From assembly GCA_964531335.1 (NCBI GenBank), contig CAZHEV010000014.1, positions 25,398-89,397 of the forward strand: a stretch of 64,000 nucleotides of DNA. Direction: 5' to 3'. Source of the DNA: CAZHEV01 sp964531335 [NCBI: uncultured bacterium]. Lineage in GTDB: Bacteria > Eisenbacteria > RBG-16-71-46 > CAZHEV01. How positions within the stretch are numbered: the first letter of the stretch is position 1; every line of letters begins with the position of its first letter. Positions 36,101-47,865 of this stretch are shown here, in pieces. The translations under genes and the position numbers were made by a program. The notes under the pieces are model-generated. The model worked only from the letters and a program-made list of their open reading frames with translations. It ran no database searches and was not told where the DNA came from.

Positions 36101-37111
36101 ATGAGAACAAGGAACGTCGTCCTCCTAGCGTTCGCGTTTATCTTGACCCTTTCGGTTCGCCCCGGGCATTCCTCGTTCGCGGGCGTTCCGCCTGCGTGCG
36201 AATCGCCCAGTACAATCGGGCTGGACCCGAGGTTGCCCTGCACCATCCCCGTAGAGGTAGAGGTCGGCGACGGGCGAGTGACTCTGAGATGGAACGCCGC
36301 CCAGGTGGAGAGCATCCTCGGAAGTGATTTCGGGGGCTACAGGATCTGGCGGTGGCGTGTACCGCAAGGCTACAACCAGCGCGACCCCGTCGACCCGAAC
36401 GTCCTGTTGCCCGATACGAGTTCCTATGCCCTGATTCAGGTCTTGGCCAGGAGGGATACGACGGCACAGTTCTTTCCGTTCTCGTTCGAGGAGCGGGGGG
36501 ACGGCTGGGAGTTCAGCGACCCCGGCGACCTGTTCACATTCGAGAAGACCGGTTCACTGTTCATCGGGCCCGGCGGCGTCCAGGACTCGGTCTTCTTCTT
36601 CACCACGGTTCCTCGCGAGGAGGCGGGGCCCATCAACGGCTTCCCTTACTACTATGCGGTGACCTACTTCGGCCAGATCGTGGACACGGTGTTCACTACG
36701 CCTGGCGACACAGCCTACATCACCGCCGGACTGAGCGCCAAGACGCCGGACCCTCTGACCGGCTTCACCTTCCCCGTGTTTCCGGGCGGACCTCCCAAGG
36801 AGAACCTCGGCGAGGTGATGGTGATCCCGAGCCCTTACTCCGATTACGCCGCCTGGGAGTTCTTCGGGCGAAGGAAGATCCAGTTCGTCAACCTCCCGGA
36901 CAGGTCCAAGGTCGACATCTACACGGCGGCCGGCGATTTTGTCAAAAGCCTGAGACTGGACGCCGGCACCCGGGGAACGGGTGAAGTGAACACGCTCGAC
37001 TGGGACCTTCGCTCCGGAGCCGGAGAGGAAGTCACGGCCGGGATCTACATCTACAGAGTGGAGAGCCCCGACGGCCGGGATGCCATGGGCCGCTTCGTCA
37101 TCATAAGGTGA
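36101..37111 (+). CDS. Exported protein with FlgD-like C-terminal domain
   Basis: 336 residues with a signal peptide (V-V-L-L-A-F-A-F-I-L-T-L-S-V). A beta-rich middle part (V-T-L-R-W-N-A-A-Q, W-R-W-R-V-P-Q-G-Y) resembles an FN3-like domain. The last ~90 residues (V-M-V-I-P-S-P-Y-S, V-D-I-Y-T-A-A-G-D-F-V, T-A-G-I-Y-I-Y-R-V, ending F-V-I-I-R) follow the FlgD/type IX sorting-domain pattern, although the N-P-F motif is replaced by S-P-Y. It is probably secreted and is likely the last gene of the 32-37 kb unit, as a terminator follows. Confidence 0.8.
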   Translation: MRTRNVVLLAFAFILTLSVRPGHSSFAGVPPACESPSTIGLDPRLPCTIPVEVEVGDGRVTLRWNAAQVESILGSDFGGYRIWRWRVPQGYNQRDPVDPNVLLPDTSSYALIQVLARRDTTAQFFPFSFEERGDGWEFSDPGDLFTFEKTGSLFIGPGGVQDSVFFFTTVPREEAGPINGFPYYYAVTYFGQIVDTVFTTPGDTAYITAGLSAKTPDPLTGFTFPVFPGGPPKENLGEVMVIPSPYSDYAAWEFFGRRKIQFVNLPDRSKVDIYTAAGDFVKSLRLDAGTRGTGEVNTLDWDLRSGAGEEVTAGIYIYRVESPDGRDAMGRFVIIR

Positions 37112-37142
37112 CGCTTCCGCGGCATAGAAGACCAGGTTATCT

Positions 37143-37170
37143 CACGGCATCCCGGACCCGGGATGCCGTG
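37143..37170 (+). terminator. Terminator of the exported-protein unit
   Basis: CACGGCATCCCGG and CCGGGATGCCGTG form a perfect 13-bp stem 31 bases after the stop codon, followed by TCCTCTTGG. Confidence 0.75.
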
Positions 37171-37340
37171 TCCTCTTGGTACGCCCGGCATGGCGCAGCG
37201 CCGGGACCGGCGCCGTCAACCGGCCCGCCGGGCGCGGGGCGGTGACCCGCACATTGGAGTCTCGATTGGCTGTTGGCTCAACACCGAACGGCGGTCCCCC
37301 CGTGGAAGCTCAGCCGGTCCGTGCCACGCGGCGACCCAAG

Positions 37341-38597
37341 ATGAAGGCGAGGACTCTCCTGCCGGCGCTGCTTGTGGCTGCCTTGATCCTGGAAGCCCAA
37401 GCCCCCTTGTTGATCCCGGCCTTTCGAGCGCAGGCCCGCGTGCTGACCGTCGACGCCGCCGGGGACGGGGATCATACGCGGATACAGGATGCCGTCGACG
37501 CGGCCGTCACCGGCGACACCGTGTCGGTCCTCCCGGGGCGATACGTCGAGACGGTGGAGATGAGTTTCGATATCCATCTCATAAGCGCGGCGGGCCCGGC
37601 GCATACCATAATCGACGGCGCGGGCGCCGGGCCCGTGATCAGTTGCTTGGGCCTGTCCCCGAACTCGTCGATACAGGGCTTCACCGTGACGGGCGGGGTG
37701 GCGAGGGCCCCCGTGGCGGGCGGGGGGATATACGTTGCCTTCGAGGCCTCGCCCCTCATAAGAGGCAACATAGTGACCGGGAACAGGTCCGTCGCGTCGG
37801 GGCTTGCCCACTCGTCCTTCCGGACTCCCCCTTTTCGGGCGGCGCCCCTGCTGTGCGATCCGGTGCCGGGCGACGGAGGGGGGATGTACGTTTACTTCAA
37901 TTGCGCGCCGGCCATCGTGGGCAACGTCATAGCCGACAACGAGGCCAGGGGAAGCGGGGGAGGCATCGCCTTCTGGGATCACGCGGACGCGGTCTGCGAA
38001 GGGAACAGGATATACCGCAACAAGGCCGGGCGAAACGGCGGAGGCGTGTTCATAGGCTGTAACGCGATGCCGGCCCTGGAGAGGAACATAATAGCCTGGA
38101 ACGAGGCGGGCTTGATCTCCGGAGCCGCCGGCTCGGGAGGGGGCGTCTGCATCAAGGGCCTCGAAGCCGACGCGACATTGCGCCGGAACACACTCTACAT
38201 GAACTCGGCGGCCGGCGGCGCGGGAGGCGTACATTGCGAGGGCCCGTGCAGACCGGTGATAGAGACGAACCTGATCGGAGTCGCCTCGGGCCGAGGCATC
38301 CACTGCGATCCCGAAACGGGGGCCACCATAACGTGTAACGTGATATGGGGAGCCGGCGAGGCCGGCTACAGCGAGGCCTGCTTCGTCTCCGCTACGGGGT
38401 TCTTCGAGGCGGGCAACCTCATACGCGAGGTCGCGCTTTGTGGGCCCGAGGCCGGCGACTTCCGTCCATGCGACGCGCCGTATCTTCTGACCGAATGCGG
38501 GGTCGCCGGCGCAGAGGAAGATCGATGCGACCCCGGCCCTTGCGGCTACGTGAGGGGCAGCTGGGGCCTCATCAAGTCCCTCTACCGCGATCCCTGA
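37341..38597 (+). CDS. Exported right-handed parallel beta-helix protein with W-G-x-x-K-x-L-Y-R tail
   Basis: 418 residues from ATG 37341, the start before a proper signal peptide (L-L-P-A-L-L-V-A-A-L-I-L); the frame is open upstream but that part is Arg/Pro-rich. The mature part opens with the 'I-Q-D-A-V-D-A-A-V-T-G-D-T-V-S-V-L-P-G' block found at the start of NosD-like beta helices, and continues with repeats such as N-I-V-T-G-N, N-V-I-A-D-N-E-A and R-I-Y-R-N-K-A. A Cys-rich end (E-C-G-V-A-G-A-E-E-D-R-C) precedes the tail S-W-G-L-I-K-S-L-Y-R-D-P. Beta helices usually bind or cleave polysaccharides; no catalytic residue could be assigned. The same tail occurs on the protein at 52026. Confidence 0.82.
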   Translation: MKARTLLPALLVAALILEAQAPLLIPAFRAQARVLTVDAAGDGDHTRIQDAVDAAVTGDTVSVLPGRYVETVEMSFDIHLISAAGPAHTIIDGAGAGPVISCLGLSPNSSIQGFTVTGGVARAPVAGGGIYVAFEASPLIRGNIVTGNRSVASGLAHSSFRTPPFRAAPLLCDPVPGDGGGMYVYFNCAPAIVGNVIADNEARGSGGGIAFWDHADAVCEGNRIYRNKAGRNGGGVFIGCNAMPALERNIIAWNEAGLISGAAGSGGGVCIKGLEADATLRRNTLYMNSAAGGAGGVHCEGPCRPVIETNLIGVASGRGIHCDPETGATITCNVIWGAGEAGYSEACFVSATGFFEAGNLIREVALCGPEAGDFRPCDAPYLLTECGVAGAEEDRCDPGPCGYVRGSWGLIKSLYRDP

Positions 38598-38659
38598 TCG
38601 GCACGGCGCTGAATGCGCCCACCCCGCGGGGCCCTTCCACCCCGGCCGGCCCATATGTC

Positions 38660-38688
38660 TTGAGATCGCCGGGTATTCCTGATAACAT
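38660..38688 (+). promoter_or_regulatory. Promoter of ppdK
   Basis: TTGAGA at 38660-38665, a 17-base spacer and TAACAT at 38683-38688, 57 bases before the ppdK start. Confidence 0.5.
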
Positions 38689-38744
38689 CCCGCCATAAGC
38701 CACTTGACACTTCATCAGGGTAGGGTTGTGAGGAGGATCTATTA

Positions 38745-41423
<2,679 letters not shown>

Positions 41424-41483
41424 TGACAAGGCGGCGGTCGCCGTCCGCAGGCGCTGTTGCGGCCTGATCCGCGCTTACTGTTC

Positions 41484-41523
41484 GACGAGCCCGCCCCGGC
41501 GTCTGGGGTCGGGCTCGTCTTTT
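41484..41523 (+). terminator. Rho-independent terminator of ppdK
   Basis: GACGAGCCCG (41484-41493) pairs perfectly with CGGGCTCGTC (41510-41519), with additional C-G pairs inside, followed by TTTT (41520-41523). Confidence 0.9.
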
Positions 41524-41557
41524 GAGCCGGGCGCGCCGTGCTCGGTGGGAGGCAACG

Positions 41558-42028
41558 ATGGCCGCTGGGAGATGGGACCTGCAGGGGGACCTCGGTGTCT
41601 TCGACATGACGGTTGTCTTGCAGGTCCTGGGTCTGGCGAGATCCACGGGAATACTGACGGTTCGAAGGGCCGACGACGAGGAGGCGATGGTGTGCTTCGT
41701 AAAGGGGCGCCCCGTGTACGCCTACTCGCGGAGCGTTCCTTCTCCGCTCGATGGCTTTCTGCTCGCGGGATGGCAGGGCGAGGAGATCTGGGACAGGGTC
41801 GTGAGGACGGTGAGGGACGGCAAGGTGGACAAGGGCGCGCTGGCCGACGCCCTCAAGCGGAGAGTCAGGGAGGTCATAGGAAGGGTGCTCCCTTGGAGCG
41901 AGGGTGAGTTCACCTTCCTTGCGCGCGGCCTGGCTCCGGAGAACCTGGTGGACTCCGAAGTCAATCTTGAGAGCCTCATCCTCGATCTTGTAAGGCGTGC
42001 GGATGAGGCGGGGGAGGAGGTCCGTTGA
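41558..42028 (+). CDS. DUF4388 (PatA N-terminal-like) domain protein
   Basis: 156 residues from ATG 41558 (GGGAGG 6 bases upstream). The sequence L-Q-G-D-L-G-V-F-D-M-T-V-V-L-Q-V-L-G-L-A-R-S-T-G-I-L matches the start of DUF4388/PatA-N domains, here the only domain. These domains are common in two-component and gliding or polarity proteins of delta-proteobacteria and relatives, and their biochemical role is not settled. The C-terminal region (G-E-F-T-F-L) is the usual second half. Its stop overlaps the sirtuin start, so the two are probably translated together. Confidence 0.82.
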   Translation: MAAGRWDLQGDLGVFDMTVVLQVLGLARSTGILTVRRADDEEAMVCFVKGRPVYAYSRSVPSPLDGFLLAGWQGEEIWDRVVRTVRDGKVDKGALADALKRRVREVIGRVLPWSEGEFTFLARGLAPENLVDSEVNLESLILDLVRRADEAGEEVR

Positions 42029-42765
42029 AGGGCAAAGACGTATACGCGGAAGCGGCCGAAATGCTGGCCGGGGCCAAGGACATCGTCGCGTTGACGGGCG
42101 CGGGAGTTTCCAAGGAGAGCGGCATCGATACGTTCCGGGAAAAGGGCGGGCTCTGGGAGAAGGTGGACGTGGAGAAGATGGCCAGCCTTCCGGGGTTCCT
42201 GGACGACCCGGTCAAAGTCTGGAGCTGGTACATGGACAGGCACGACTCCGTTACCAAGGCCAGGCCGAATCCCGGTCACTTCGCCCTGGCAGAGCTGGAG
42301 AAAAGGTCTCCCTCGTTCACCCTGGTGACGCAGAACATAGATGGGCTGCACCAGGCCGCGGGCAGCGTCAACGTGGTGGAGCTCCACGGCAGCATCAGGC
42401 GGACCAGATGTTTGGACGAGGGCACCGTGTTCGAAACGTGGCCCGAGCGGGGATCGGGGCTTCCCCCCAAATGCGGGTGCGGCGCGCTCCTTAGACCCGA
42501 CATCGTCTGGTTCGGGGAGTCCCTTCCCGAGGACGCCATCCGAAGGTCCTTCACCAAGGCCAGGGAGTGCGACCTCATGCTGGTCGTGGGCACGTCGGCT
42601 GTCGTGCAGCCGGCCGGGCTGCTCCCGCTGGAGGCCCGGCAGAGCGGCGCGGCCGTGATAGAGATCAATCCGGAGAGCACGGCCATTTCGAGCTTCGTCA
42701 ACCTGAGCATATTCGAGCCATCGGGCACCGCGCTGCCCCGCCTGATTGAGGCGGCATTCAAGTGA
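42025..42765 (+). CDS. cobB: Sirtuin NAD-dependent protein deacylase (class III, CobB-like)
   Basis: 246 residues from TTG 42025, overlapping the stop of the preceding gene. Motifs: L-T-G-A-G-V-S-K-E-S-G-I, catalytic His in L-H-G-S-I-R-R, T-Q-N-I-D-G-L-H and V-V-G-T-S-A-V-V-Q-P-A. The class III signature W-x-W-Y-x-x-R (W-S-W-Y-M-D-R) predicts activity on succinyl or malonyl lysines. The zinc loop has only three Cys (C-L-D-E ... C-G-C), as in E. coli CobB rather than the usual four. It removes acyl groups from protein lysines using NAD. It sits between the DUF4388 and VWA genes with overlaps at both ends. Confidence 0.92.
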   Translation: MKGKDVYAEAAEMLAGAKDIVALTGAGVSKESGIDTFREKGGLWEKVDVEKMASLPGFLDDPVKVWSWYMDRHDSVTKARPNPGHFALAELEKRSPSFTLVTQNIDGLHQAAGSVNVVELHGSIRRTRCLDEGTVFETWPERGSGLPPKCGCGALLRPDIVWFGESLPEDAIRRSFTKARECDLMLVVGTSAVVQPAGLLPLEARQSGAAVIEINPESTAISSFVNLSIFEPSGTALPRLIEAAFK

Positions 42766-45002
42766 TAGAGTCCCTCAGCTTCAATCCGGTCGGCGGCAGC
42801 TATGTGTGGGGCGTTCTCGTTCTCGCGGCGGCCGTCCTTTTTTCCGTATGGGCCTACAGGACCACACTGCCGGCCGTCGGTCCCCGTTCCAGGGCCGTTC
42901 TACTGGCATTGAGGTGCGTCTCCTTCACGCTGCTCGCGTTGATTCTCTTCCAGCCGGTGGCCTCCGTGGTGGCGCCGCACGCGGCGCGCCCGTCCGTTCC
43001 CGTTCTGCTGGACGTATCGGCCAGCATGGAGATCCCGATCGGCGGCGGCACGGGCGACACCACGGGCACCAGGCTCGAGTCCGCGGCTCGCGCGGCGCGA
43101 TTCATAGCCGGCGCGCTGAAGGACAAATACAGGGTCCCGATATATCCTTTCGCCTACGGCCTGGAGGGCCCGCTGGACGAGATCCCGCCCGGGGATGAAG
43201 GGGTCGCGCTGCCTGACACCTCGGGGGCCAAGTACGCCACCGCCATGGGAGAAGCGCTGGAGGAGACGGTCCTGCGGAGGGAGGCGGAGTCCGTCGTGGG
43301 GGTCGTCGTCATATCCGACGGGGCCACGAACCGCGGCGAGGACCCTGTGCGCTCGCTCAGGAGCATAGCCGTTCCCGTCTATACGGTCGCGGTCGGCGAA
43401 ACGCACGGTGTCCCGGATGTCCAGGTCTTCGAGGTGCGGGCCAACCCCACGGCTTACGCCGGAACCGAGGTCCCCGTCAGGGTCATCGTCAAGAGCCAGG
43501 GCTTCGAGGGCGCGCCGGCGGAGCTTCGTCTGAAGGAGGGCGAGGAGGTGCTCGCCTCGAAGGAGATAGTCCTGGCCGGAGCGGGTTTCGAGCAAGAGGT
43601 GGACATGACCTTCGTCCCTCGATCCCCGGGCGAGCGGTTCTACACTTTTTCCCTCGATCCCATCGAGGGCGAGCGGGCGCCCGAGAACAACGCCGGGACC
43701 GTGGCGATCAAGGTTCTCCAGGAGAAGCTTGAGATCCTCTACGTGGAGGGGCGACCTTCCTGGGAGTTCACCTTCTTGAAGAGGGCCCTCGACTCAGCGG
43801 GAAATCTCAACGTGCGATATCTGATCGCGCTCGACGGCGCCCGCCTTCAGCCCCTGGGGGACGGGCCGGCGTCCTTTCCCGGCACGGCCGAGCGTCTGGC
43901 GGGCTACGCCGCGGTCATCATAGGAGATTGCGATCCTTCGCTCCTGAACGAGGCGCAATGGTCGGCGCTGGTCGAGTACGTCCGCCGCGGAGGTGGGGCC
44001 GTTCTCCTGGCCGGACGATCCGACGCCGGCCTCAGCAGGTTCGCCGGAACCCCGGTCGGCGGGATAATACCGCTCGCGCCGGCCCCCGAGATCGCCGCCC
44101 GCAGGTCGGGTAGCTTCGACGTATTCCTCACGGCGGCGGGAAGGGAGCACCCCGTTACGAAGGTGGACGTCGACGCCGCCGTCACAGATTCGCTGTGGGC
44201 GGAGCTTCCGCCGCTCCTGGAGGTCTTCCTGATCGGACATCCGCGCTCGAGGGGCCAGGTCCTGGCGTCGGCGAAGGCCGGCGGCCGCAACCTCCCGGTG
44301 ATAGCCGTGGGACGCTTCGAAGAGGGAAAGGTAATGGCCGTCAACTCGAGCTCCCTGTGGCGCTGGGGCTTTCTCTCCGAGGGGCTTCTGGGAAGCCGCA
44401 CCCTCTACGACAGGCTCTGGACGAACGCGGTGCGATGGCTCACCAGGGTCGAAGACAAGGGGGTGAGCATCTACTCCGAGTCCGGCGTATACCAGAGCGG
44501 GGAGCCCGTGCGTCTCGGCGCCTCCGTGACCGGGCAGGGCTACAGGCCCATAGCCGGCGCCACGGTGTCGGCGCGCGTGGAGGACCGGGAAGGACGCGGG
44601 GTCTCAAGGAGCATGACGCTGGTGGACTCGGATGTGCCCGGCCACTACGAGGGAAGGCTGGAGGCGCTGGCCCCCGGCGCCTACGACCTGAGCGGTGAGG
44701 CCGCGCTGGGCGAGGCCGCGCTGGGAAGCTCCACCGGCAGGTTCCGCGTGGATACGGCCGGCTTGGAGTACCTGGATCTGACCGCCAGGGCGGATGTAAT
44801 GAGGGCCATCGCCTCCGAGAGCGGAGGTCGAAGCTACACCATGGACAACTACGAGCGTCTCGCCGAGGAGATGGGCGAGGCGAGGCTCGAGTTCACCAGA
44901 ACCGTTGACATCGATATCTGGAACCACCCGGCAGTATTCTTCTTGCTGCTCGCGACCCTCGGCATAGAGTGGACGTGGCGCAGGCGCCTCGGCATGGCAT
45001 GA
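42762..45002 (+). CDS. Membrane protein with VWA and glutamine-amidotransferase-like domains
   Basis: 746 residues from GTG 42762, overlapping the sirtuin stop by GTGA. Two N-terminal membrane helices (about 15-33 and 46-70) precede a von Willebrand A domain (about 78-215) with the MIDAS start V-L-L-D-V-S-A-S-M and I-S-D-G-A-T-N-R-G. An Ig-like part (V-F-E-V-R-A-N-P-T-A-Y-A-G-T-E) and a class I glutamine-amidotransferase-like domain (about 325-560, with I-L-Y-V-E-G-R-P-S-W-E-F and V-I-I-G-D-C-D-P) follow, then a beta-sandwich region and a C-terminal membrane helix (about 718-738). Such proteins often belong to BatA-type or 'MoxR/DUF58' clusters in FCB bacteria, but no MoxR gene is present here. 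The role is unknown. Confidence 0.85.
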   Translation: MIESLSFNPVGGSYVWGVLVLAAAVLFSVWAYRTTLPAVGPRSRAVLLALRCVSFTLLALILFQPVASVVAPHAARPSVPVLLDVSASMEIPIGGGTGDTTGTRLESAARAARFIAGALKDKYRVPIYPFAYGLEGPLDEIPPGDEGVALPDTSGAKYATAMGEALEETVLRREAESVVGVVVISDGATNRGEDPVRSLRSIAVPVYTVAVGETHGVPDVQVFEVRANPTAYAGTEVPVRVIVKSQGFEGAPAELRLKEGEEVLASKEIVLAGAGFEQEVDMTFVPRSPGERFYTFSLDPIEGERAPENNAGTVAIKVLQEKLEILYVEGRPSWEFTFLKRALDSAGNLNVRYLIALDGARLQPLGDGPASFPGTAERLAGYAAVIIGDCDPSLLNEAQWSALVEYVRRGGGAVLLAGRSDAGLSRFAGTPVGGIIPLAPAPEIAARRSGSFDVFLTAAGREHPVTKVDVDAAVTDSLWAELPPLLEVFLIGHPRSRGQVLASAKAGGRNLPVIAVGRFEEGKVMAVNSSSLWRWGFLSEGLLGSRTLYDRLWTNAVRWLTRVEDKGVSIYSESGVYQSGEPVRLGASVTGQGYRPIAGATVSARVEDREGRGVSRSMTLVDSDVPGHYEGRLEALAPGAYDLSGEAALGEAALGSSTGRFRVDTAGLEYLDLTARADVMRAIASESGGRSYTMDNYERLAEEMGEARLEFTRTVDIDIWNHPAVFFLLLATLGIEWTWRRRLGMA

Positions 45003-45064
45003 GCCTTTCGGGGTGTCGCATCGCGCCCTCGCCGGGCGCCGGGTCACCGACCGCTATCCCGCCG

Positions 45065-45094
45065 TTGGTCCGTCTCTTGCAATATAGCTAGAAC
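45065..45094 (+). promoter_or_regulatory. Possible promoter of the lamin-tail-domain gene
   Basis: TTGGTC at 45065-45070, an 18-base spacer and TAGAAC at 45089-45094, ending 38 bases before the start codon. The -35 is weak. Confidence 0.35.
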
Positions 45095-45132
45095 ACAGCC
45101 TGCTCCCCCGCGCGCCGCCAGGGGGAACGCTC

Positions 45133-46851
45133 ATGATAAGGAGCGCCGTATTATCTATCTGCGCTTCACTCATTATGTGCTCTTTTTGCGACGACGTTGC
45201 GGGGAGACAGGCGGCCGGCGCGCTGCTGATAAACGAGGTTCTCTACGACCCGGAGGGGGCGGACTCGGGCTCCGAGTTCGTGGAGCTCATCAACGCGGGA
45301 TCCGTGCCCGTATCTCTCGAGGGCTGGTCACTGCTGGCCGGTGACGGGGCGCGGAGGAGCCGCTGGAGCGTGCTCTGGCGGGGTGCCGCGGCGGACACTA
45401 TTCACCCAGGCGACTACTTCCTGATCTCCGGGGCGGGCTGCCCGGGGGCCGACTCGCAGGCGGAACTCGAGCTGCAGAACGGTCCCGACGGTTGCGCTCT
45501 CGCCTTCGACGGGCGGACCGCCGACCTGGTCGGCTGGGGCGAGCACCAGTACCCTGAGTACTACGAGGGCGCGCCCGCGCCCGATGTGCCATCGGGCGCT
45601 TCCCTGGCCAGAAAGCCCGATGGGACGGACACCGACGACAATCGCTCGGATTTCGCGCAGGGTTCGCCTCCCACGCCGGGCTCGGCGAACTTTCCGTCCC
45701 GGGGCCTTTCGCTGGTAGGGGGCCGCCTGGAGGTTTTCCCCGCCAACCCCGAGGTCGGCGAGGCGGTTCGCGTTCGGGCCGCGGTGGTGAGCCCGGGCAT
45801 TGAAGCCGGCGCCGGCGAGAGCTTCGAGTTCGAGATGGACGTCACCGAGGAGGGCTCGGGGCTCCGGGAGACGCTGCGGCGCGGCGTATGCACTATATCT
45901 TTTGAAGACACCGTATCGCTCGACGGGACCTGGGCCGCGCCCCACCGGGGCCTCTTCGAGATATGTTGCTCGGTGATGTCGTCGGGGGAAGCTTCCGGCG
46001 GGGCGGACACCGCGGCCTCGAAGATCAGGGCCGGCCCGGGCCCTTTGATCGTCAGCGAGATGATGTACGACCCGGAGGACGGCGGAGAGTGGATCGAGCT
46101 GTCCAACGCCGGCGGCGGACCGATCGCGCTTCGAGGATGGACACTCGAGGACAAGGCGGGCGCGAGGATCGAGATGACCGGTGGGTTACCGGTCGATCCG
46201 GGCGCATACGTAGTGGTCGCCGAGGACAGCGCGGCCCTGGTGAGGCGATTTGACTCCCTTGGCGGATCCGAGATCGTGGGGTCGTACGTGGGACGGTGGC
46301 CGGCGCTGAACAACTCCGATGGGCCGGACGGCGTCGCGGATTGCATATCCGTTGCCGACTCCGCCGGAGCTCCGAGCGATATCGCAAGCTACAGCGGGCG
46401 GATGGGCGGACGACGCGGGGTGTCGCTGGAGCGGCTTAGACGGGATCTGACGGGCCGCCGCCTTGACAACTGGCACTCCAGCGTGGCTCCCGAGGGAGCG
46501 ACCCCGGGCCGCGCCAACAGCTCGGATCTAGGGGGAGCGCAGGGCGGCTCCCCTTTGACCGTCGATCCCGCCTTCGCCTCCGTGGGCGGCCCGCGCGTCC
46601 CGGCGGGCATAAGCTACAACCTGCCGTTTCGGCCTTCGGCGCTTCGTATTTCAGTATACAGCATGGGCGGAGGGCGGGTCGCCGCGCTGGTCGACAGGAA
46701 TAACGCTCCGGCGAGGGGCGGCCTTTTGTGGGACGGAACCGGCGACGAGGGGCGAGCGCTGGCCCCCGGCGCGTACATTGTGCTGCTGGCGGGCGATGGA
46801 CCCGCGGGCGAGCGAGTGCGGGCCAAGGCGGTCGTGGTGGTCAAGCGATAG
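45133..46851 (+). CDS. Exported protein with two lamin-tail domains and FlgD-like C-terminus
   Basis: 572 residues with a signal peptide (V-L-S-I-C-A-S-L-I-M-C-S-F-C). The first lamin-tail domain (about 30-170) reads L-L-I-N-E-V-L-Y-D-P-E-G and E-F-V-E-L-I-N-A-G-S-V-P-V-S-L-E-G-W. The second (about 300-440) reads I-V-S-E-M-M-Y-D-P-E-D and W-I-E-L-S-N-A-G-G-G-P. Between them is an Ig-like part, and the end (I-S-Y-N-L-P-F, I-S-V-Y-S-M-G-G-G-R-V, L-L-W-D-G-T-G-D-E-G) is FlgD-like. Bacterial lamin-tail proteins are surface or secreted and often carry nucleases or other enzymes; none is seen here. It heads a group of exported proteins up to 49499. Confidence 0.85.
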   Translation: MIRSAVLSICASLIMCSFCDDVAGRQAAGALLINEVLYDPEGADSGSEFVELINAGSVPVSLEGWSLLAGDGARRSRWSVLWRGAAADTIHPGDYFLISGAGCPGADSQAELELQNGPDGCALAFDGRTADLVGWGEHQYPEYYEGAPAPDVPSGASLARKPDGTDTDDNRSDFAQGSPPTPGSANFPSRGLSLVGGRLEVFPANPEVGEAVRVRAAVVSPGIEAGAGESFEFEMDVTEEGSGLRETLRRGVCTISFEDTVSLDGTWAAPHRGLFEICCSVMSSGEASGGADTAASKIRAGPGPLIVSEMMYDPEDGGEWIELSNAGGGPIALRGWTLEDKAGARIEMTGGLPVDPGAYVVVAEDSAALVRRFDSLGGSEIVGSYVGRWPALNNSDGPDGVADCISVADSAGAPSDIASYSGRMGGRRGVSLERLRRDLTGRRLDNWHSSVAPEGATPGRANSSDLGGAQGGSPLTVDPAFASVGGPRVPAGISYNLPFRPSALRISVYSMGGGRVAALVDRNNAPARGGLLWDGTGDEGRALAPGAYIVLLAGDGPAGERVRAKAVVVVKR

Positions 46852-46914
46852 CAAGGCGTGCGCCGCGGCGCCGGGCGCCGCCGGAAGTAGCCGCCTTTGC
46901 GTCGGCTCTTTGGA

Positions 46915-47865
46915 ATGGATGGGGGCTCAGTGATCTTCGGAACAATCGAATGGGGCCGGCGTCCTTTTGCGGCTTCGGGATCGCGATCGCATCTTGCAGG
47001 GATCATCGCCGTTTCCCTCGCCGCCGTCATCGCGGACGCTTGCTCGGCCGCCGGTGGCTTCCGTCTGCCGGGCGCGGGTCCCTCGGGGACGGGCGGGGTC
47101 TCGATAGTCGGCAGGGCCGTATCGCATACTCGGGTGGCCGCGCGACCTTCCCCGGGCCTAGAGCTGAGCCTCTCCTGGGCGAACTTGTACCGCGTCGAAG
47201 GACTGGAGGCGGGCGCTGTTACCTTTAGAGGCTCTACGGAAAAGCTCGGCTCGACTCTAGGCGTTCATTTTTTGAACGCCGGTCCCTCCTTCAACGAGAT
47301 CCATCTCGTGGCGGGCGCCTCCCTCGCGGCTCCGGGAGGGGTCAGCTTGGGGGCCGCCGTGGACCATGGGTCGCTCCGTCACTGCGGCGAGACGTTTTCG
47401 AGCGGCCTGTCGGTCTCCGTGGGCCTTGGGCTTGGTGCGCCGGGGAGCTGGGAGATCGGGGCCGTGGCGGTGACTCCCGCCGGCTCGGGGCGCGATAGTC
47501 CATCGGCGCTTGAGCGTGGCGGGCGGGGGCGCTTCCTGTGGGGTGTGGCGGTGCCCGTCTCGACGCACCTGCTTTTCCTCCTCGAAGAGGAAAGAGGCGT
47601 TGAAACGGTCACCCGTAGAATGGGAGGCGAGCTGCCCCTCGCCGGCGGGATGGCATTGAGGGCCGGGCTGGCGTACGAGCCGTACATGGTCAGCCTGGGC
47701 GTCGGCCTTTGCGCCGGGCCCGGGACGCTGGACCTCGCGGTAAGCAGGCATGAAGCACTCGGGGCGACACCCTATGTCACCGCCGCCTATCGCTTCGCCG
47801 GCGGGTCCGCGCCGGGACGCGGGGCTGAGCCCGCAGGCGAAGGCGCGGCGGAGTCGGCCCGGTGA
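46915..47865 (+). CDS. Exported beta-rich protein, possibly an outer-membrane barrel
   Basis: 316 residues from ATG 46915; a TTG at 46897 is an alternative, and neither has a good ribosome site. A hydrophobic segment (about residues 28-45, L-A-G-I-I-A-V-S-L-A-A-V-I-A) looks like a signal with a long, Arg-containing n-region. The rest alternates Gly/Ala/Val strands (G-L-E-L-S-L-S-W-A, G-L-S-V-S-V-G-L-G-L-G) as in small outer-membrane barrels. The family is not recognised. The stop overlaps the next gene by GTGA, so the two are coupled. Confidence 0.7.
   Translation: MDGGSVIFGTIEWGRRPFAASGSRSHLAGIIAVSLAAVIADACSAAGGFRLPGAGPSGTGGVSIVGRAVSHTRVAARPSPGLELSLSWANLYRVEGLEAGAVTFRGSTEKLGSTLGVHFLNAGPSFNEIHLVAGASLAAPGGVSLGAAVDHGSLRHCGETFSSGLSVSVGLGLGAPGSWEIGAVAVTPAGSGRDSPSALERGGRGRFLWGVAVPVSTHLLFLLEEERGVETVTRRMGGELPLAGGMALRAGLAYEPYMVSLGVGLCAGPGTLDLAVSRHEALGATPYVTAAYRFAGGSAPGRGAEPAGEGAAESAR

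Noticed and set aside
42025-42765. Sirtuin with a damaged zinc site
   Set aside because: Only three Cys are seen, but E. coli CobB also lacks the fourth, so this is a known variant, not damage.
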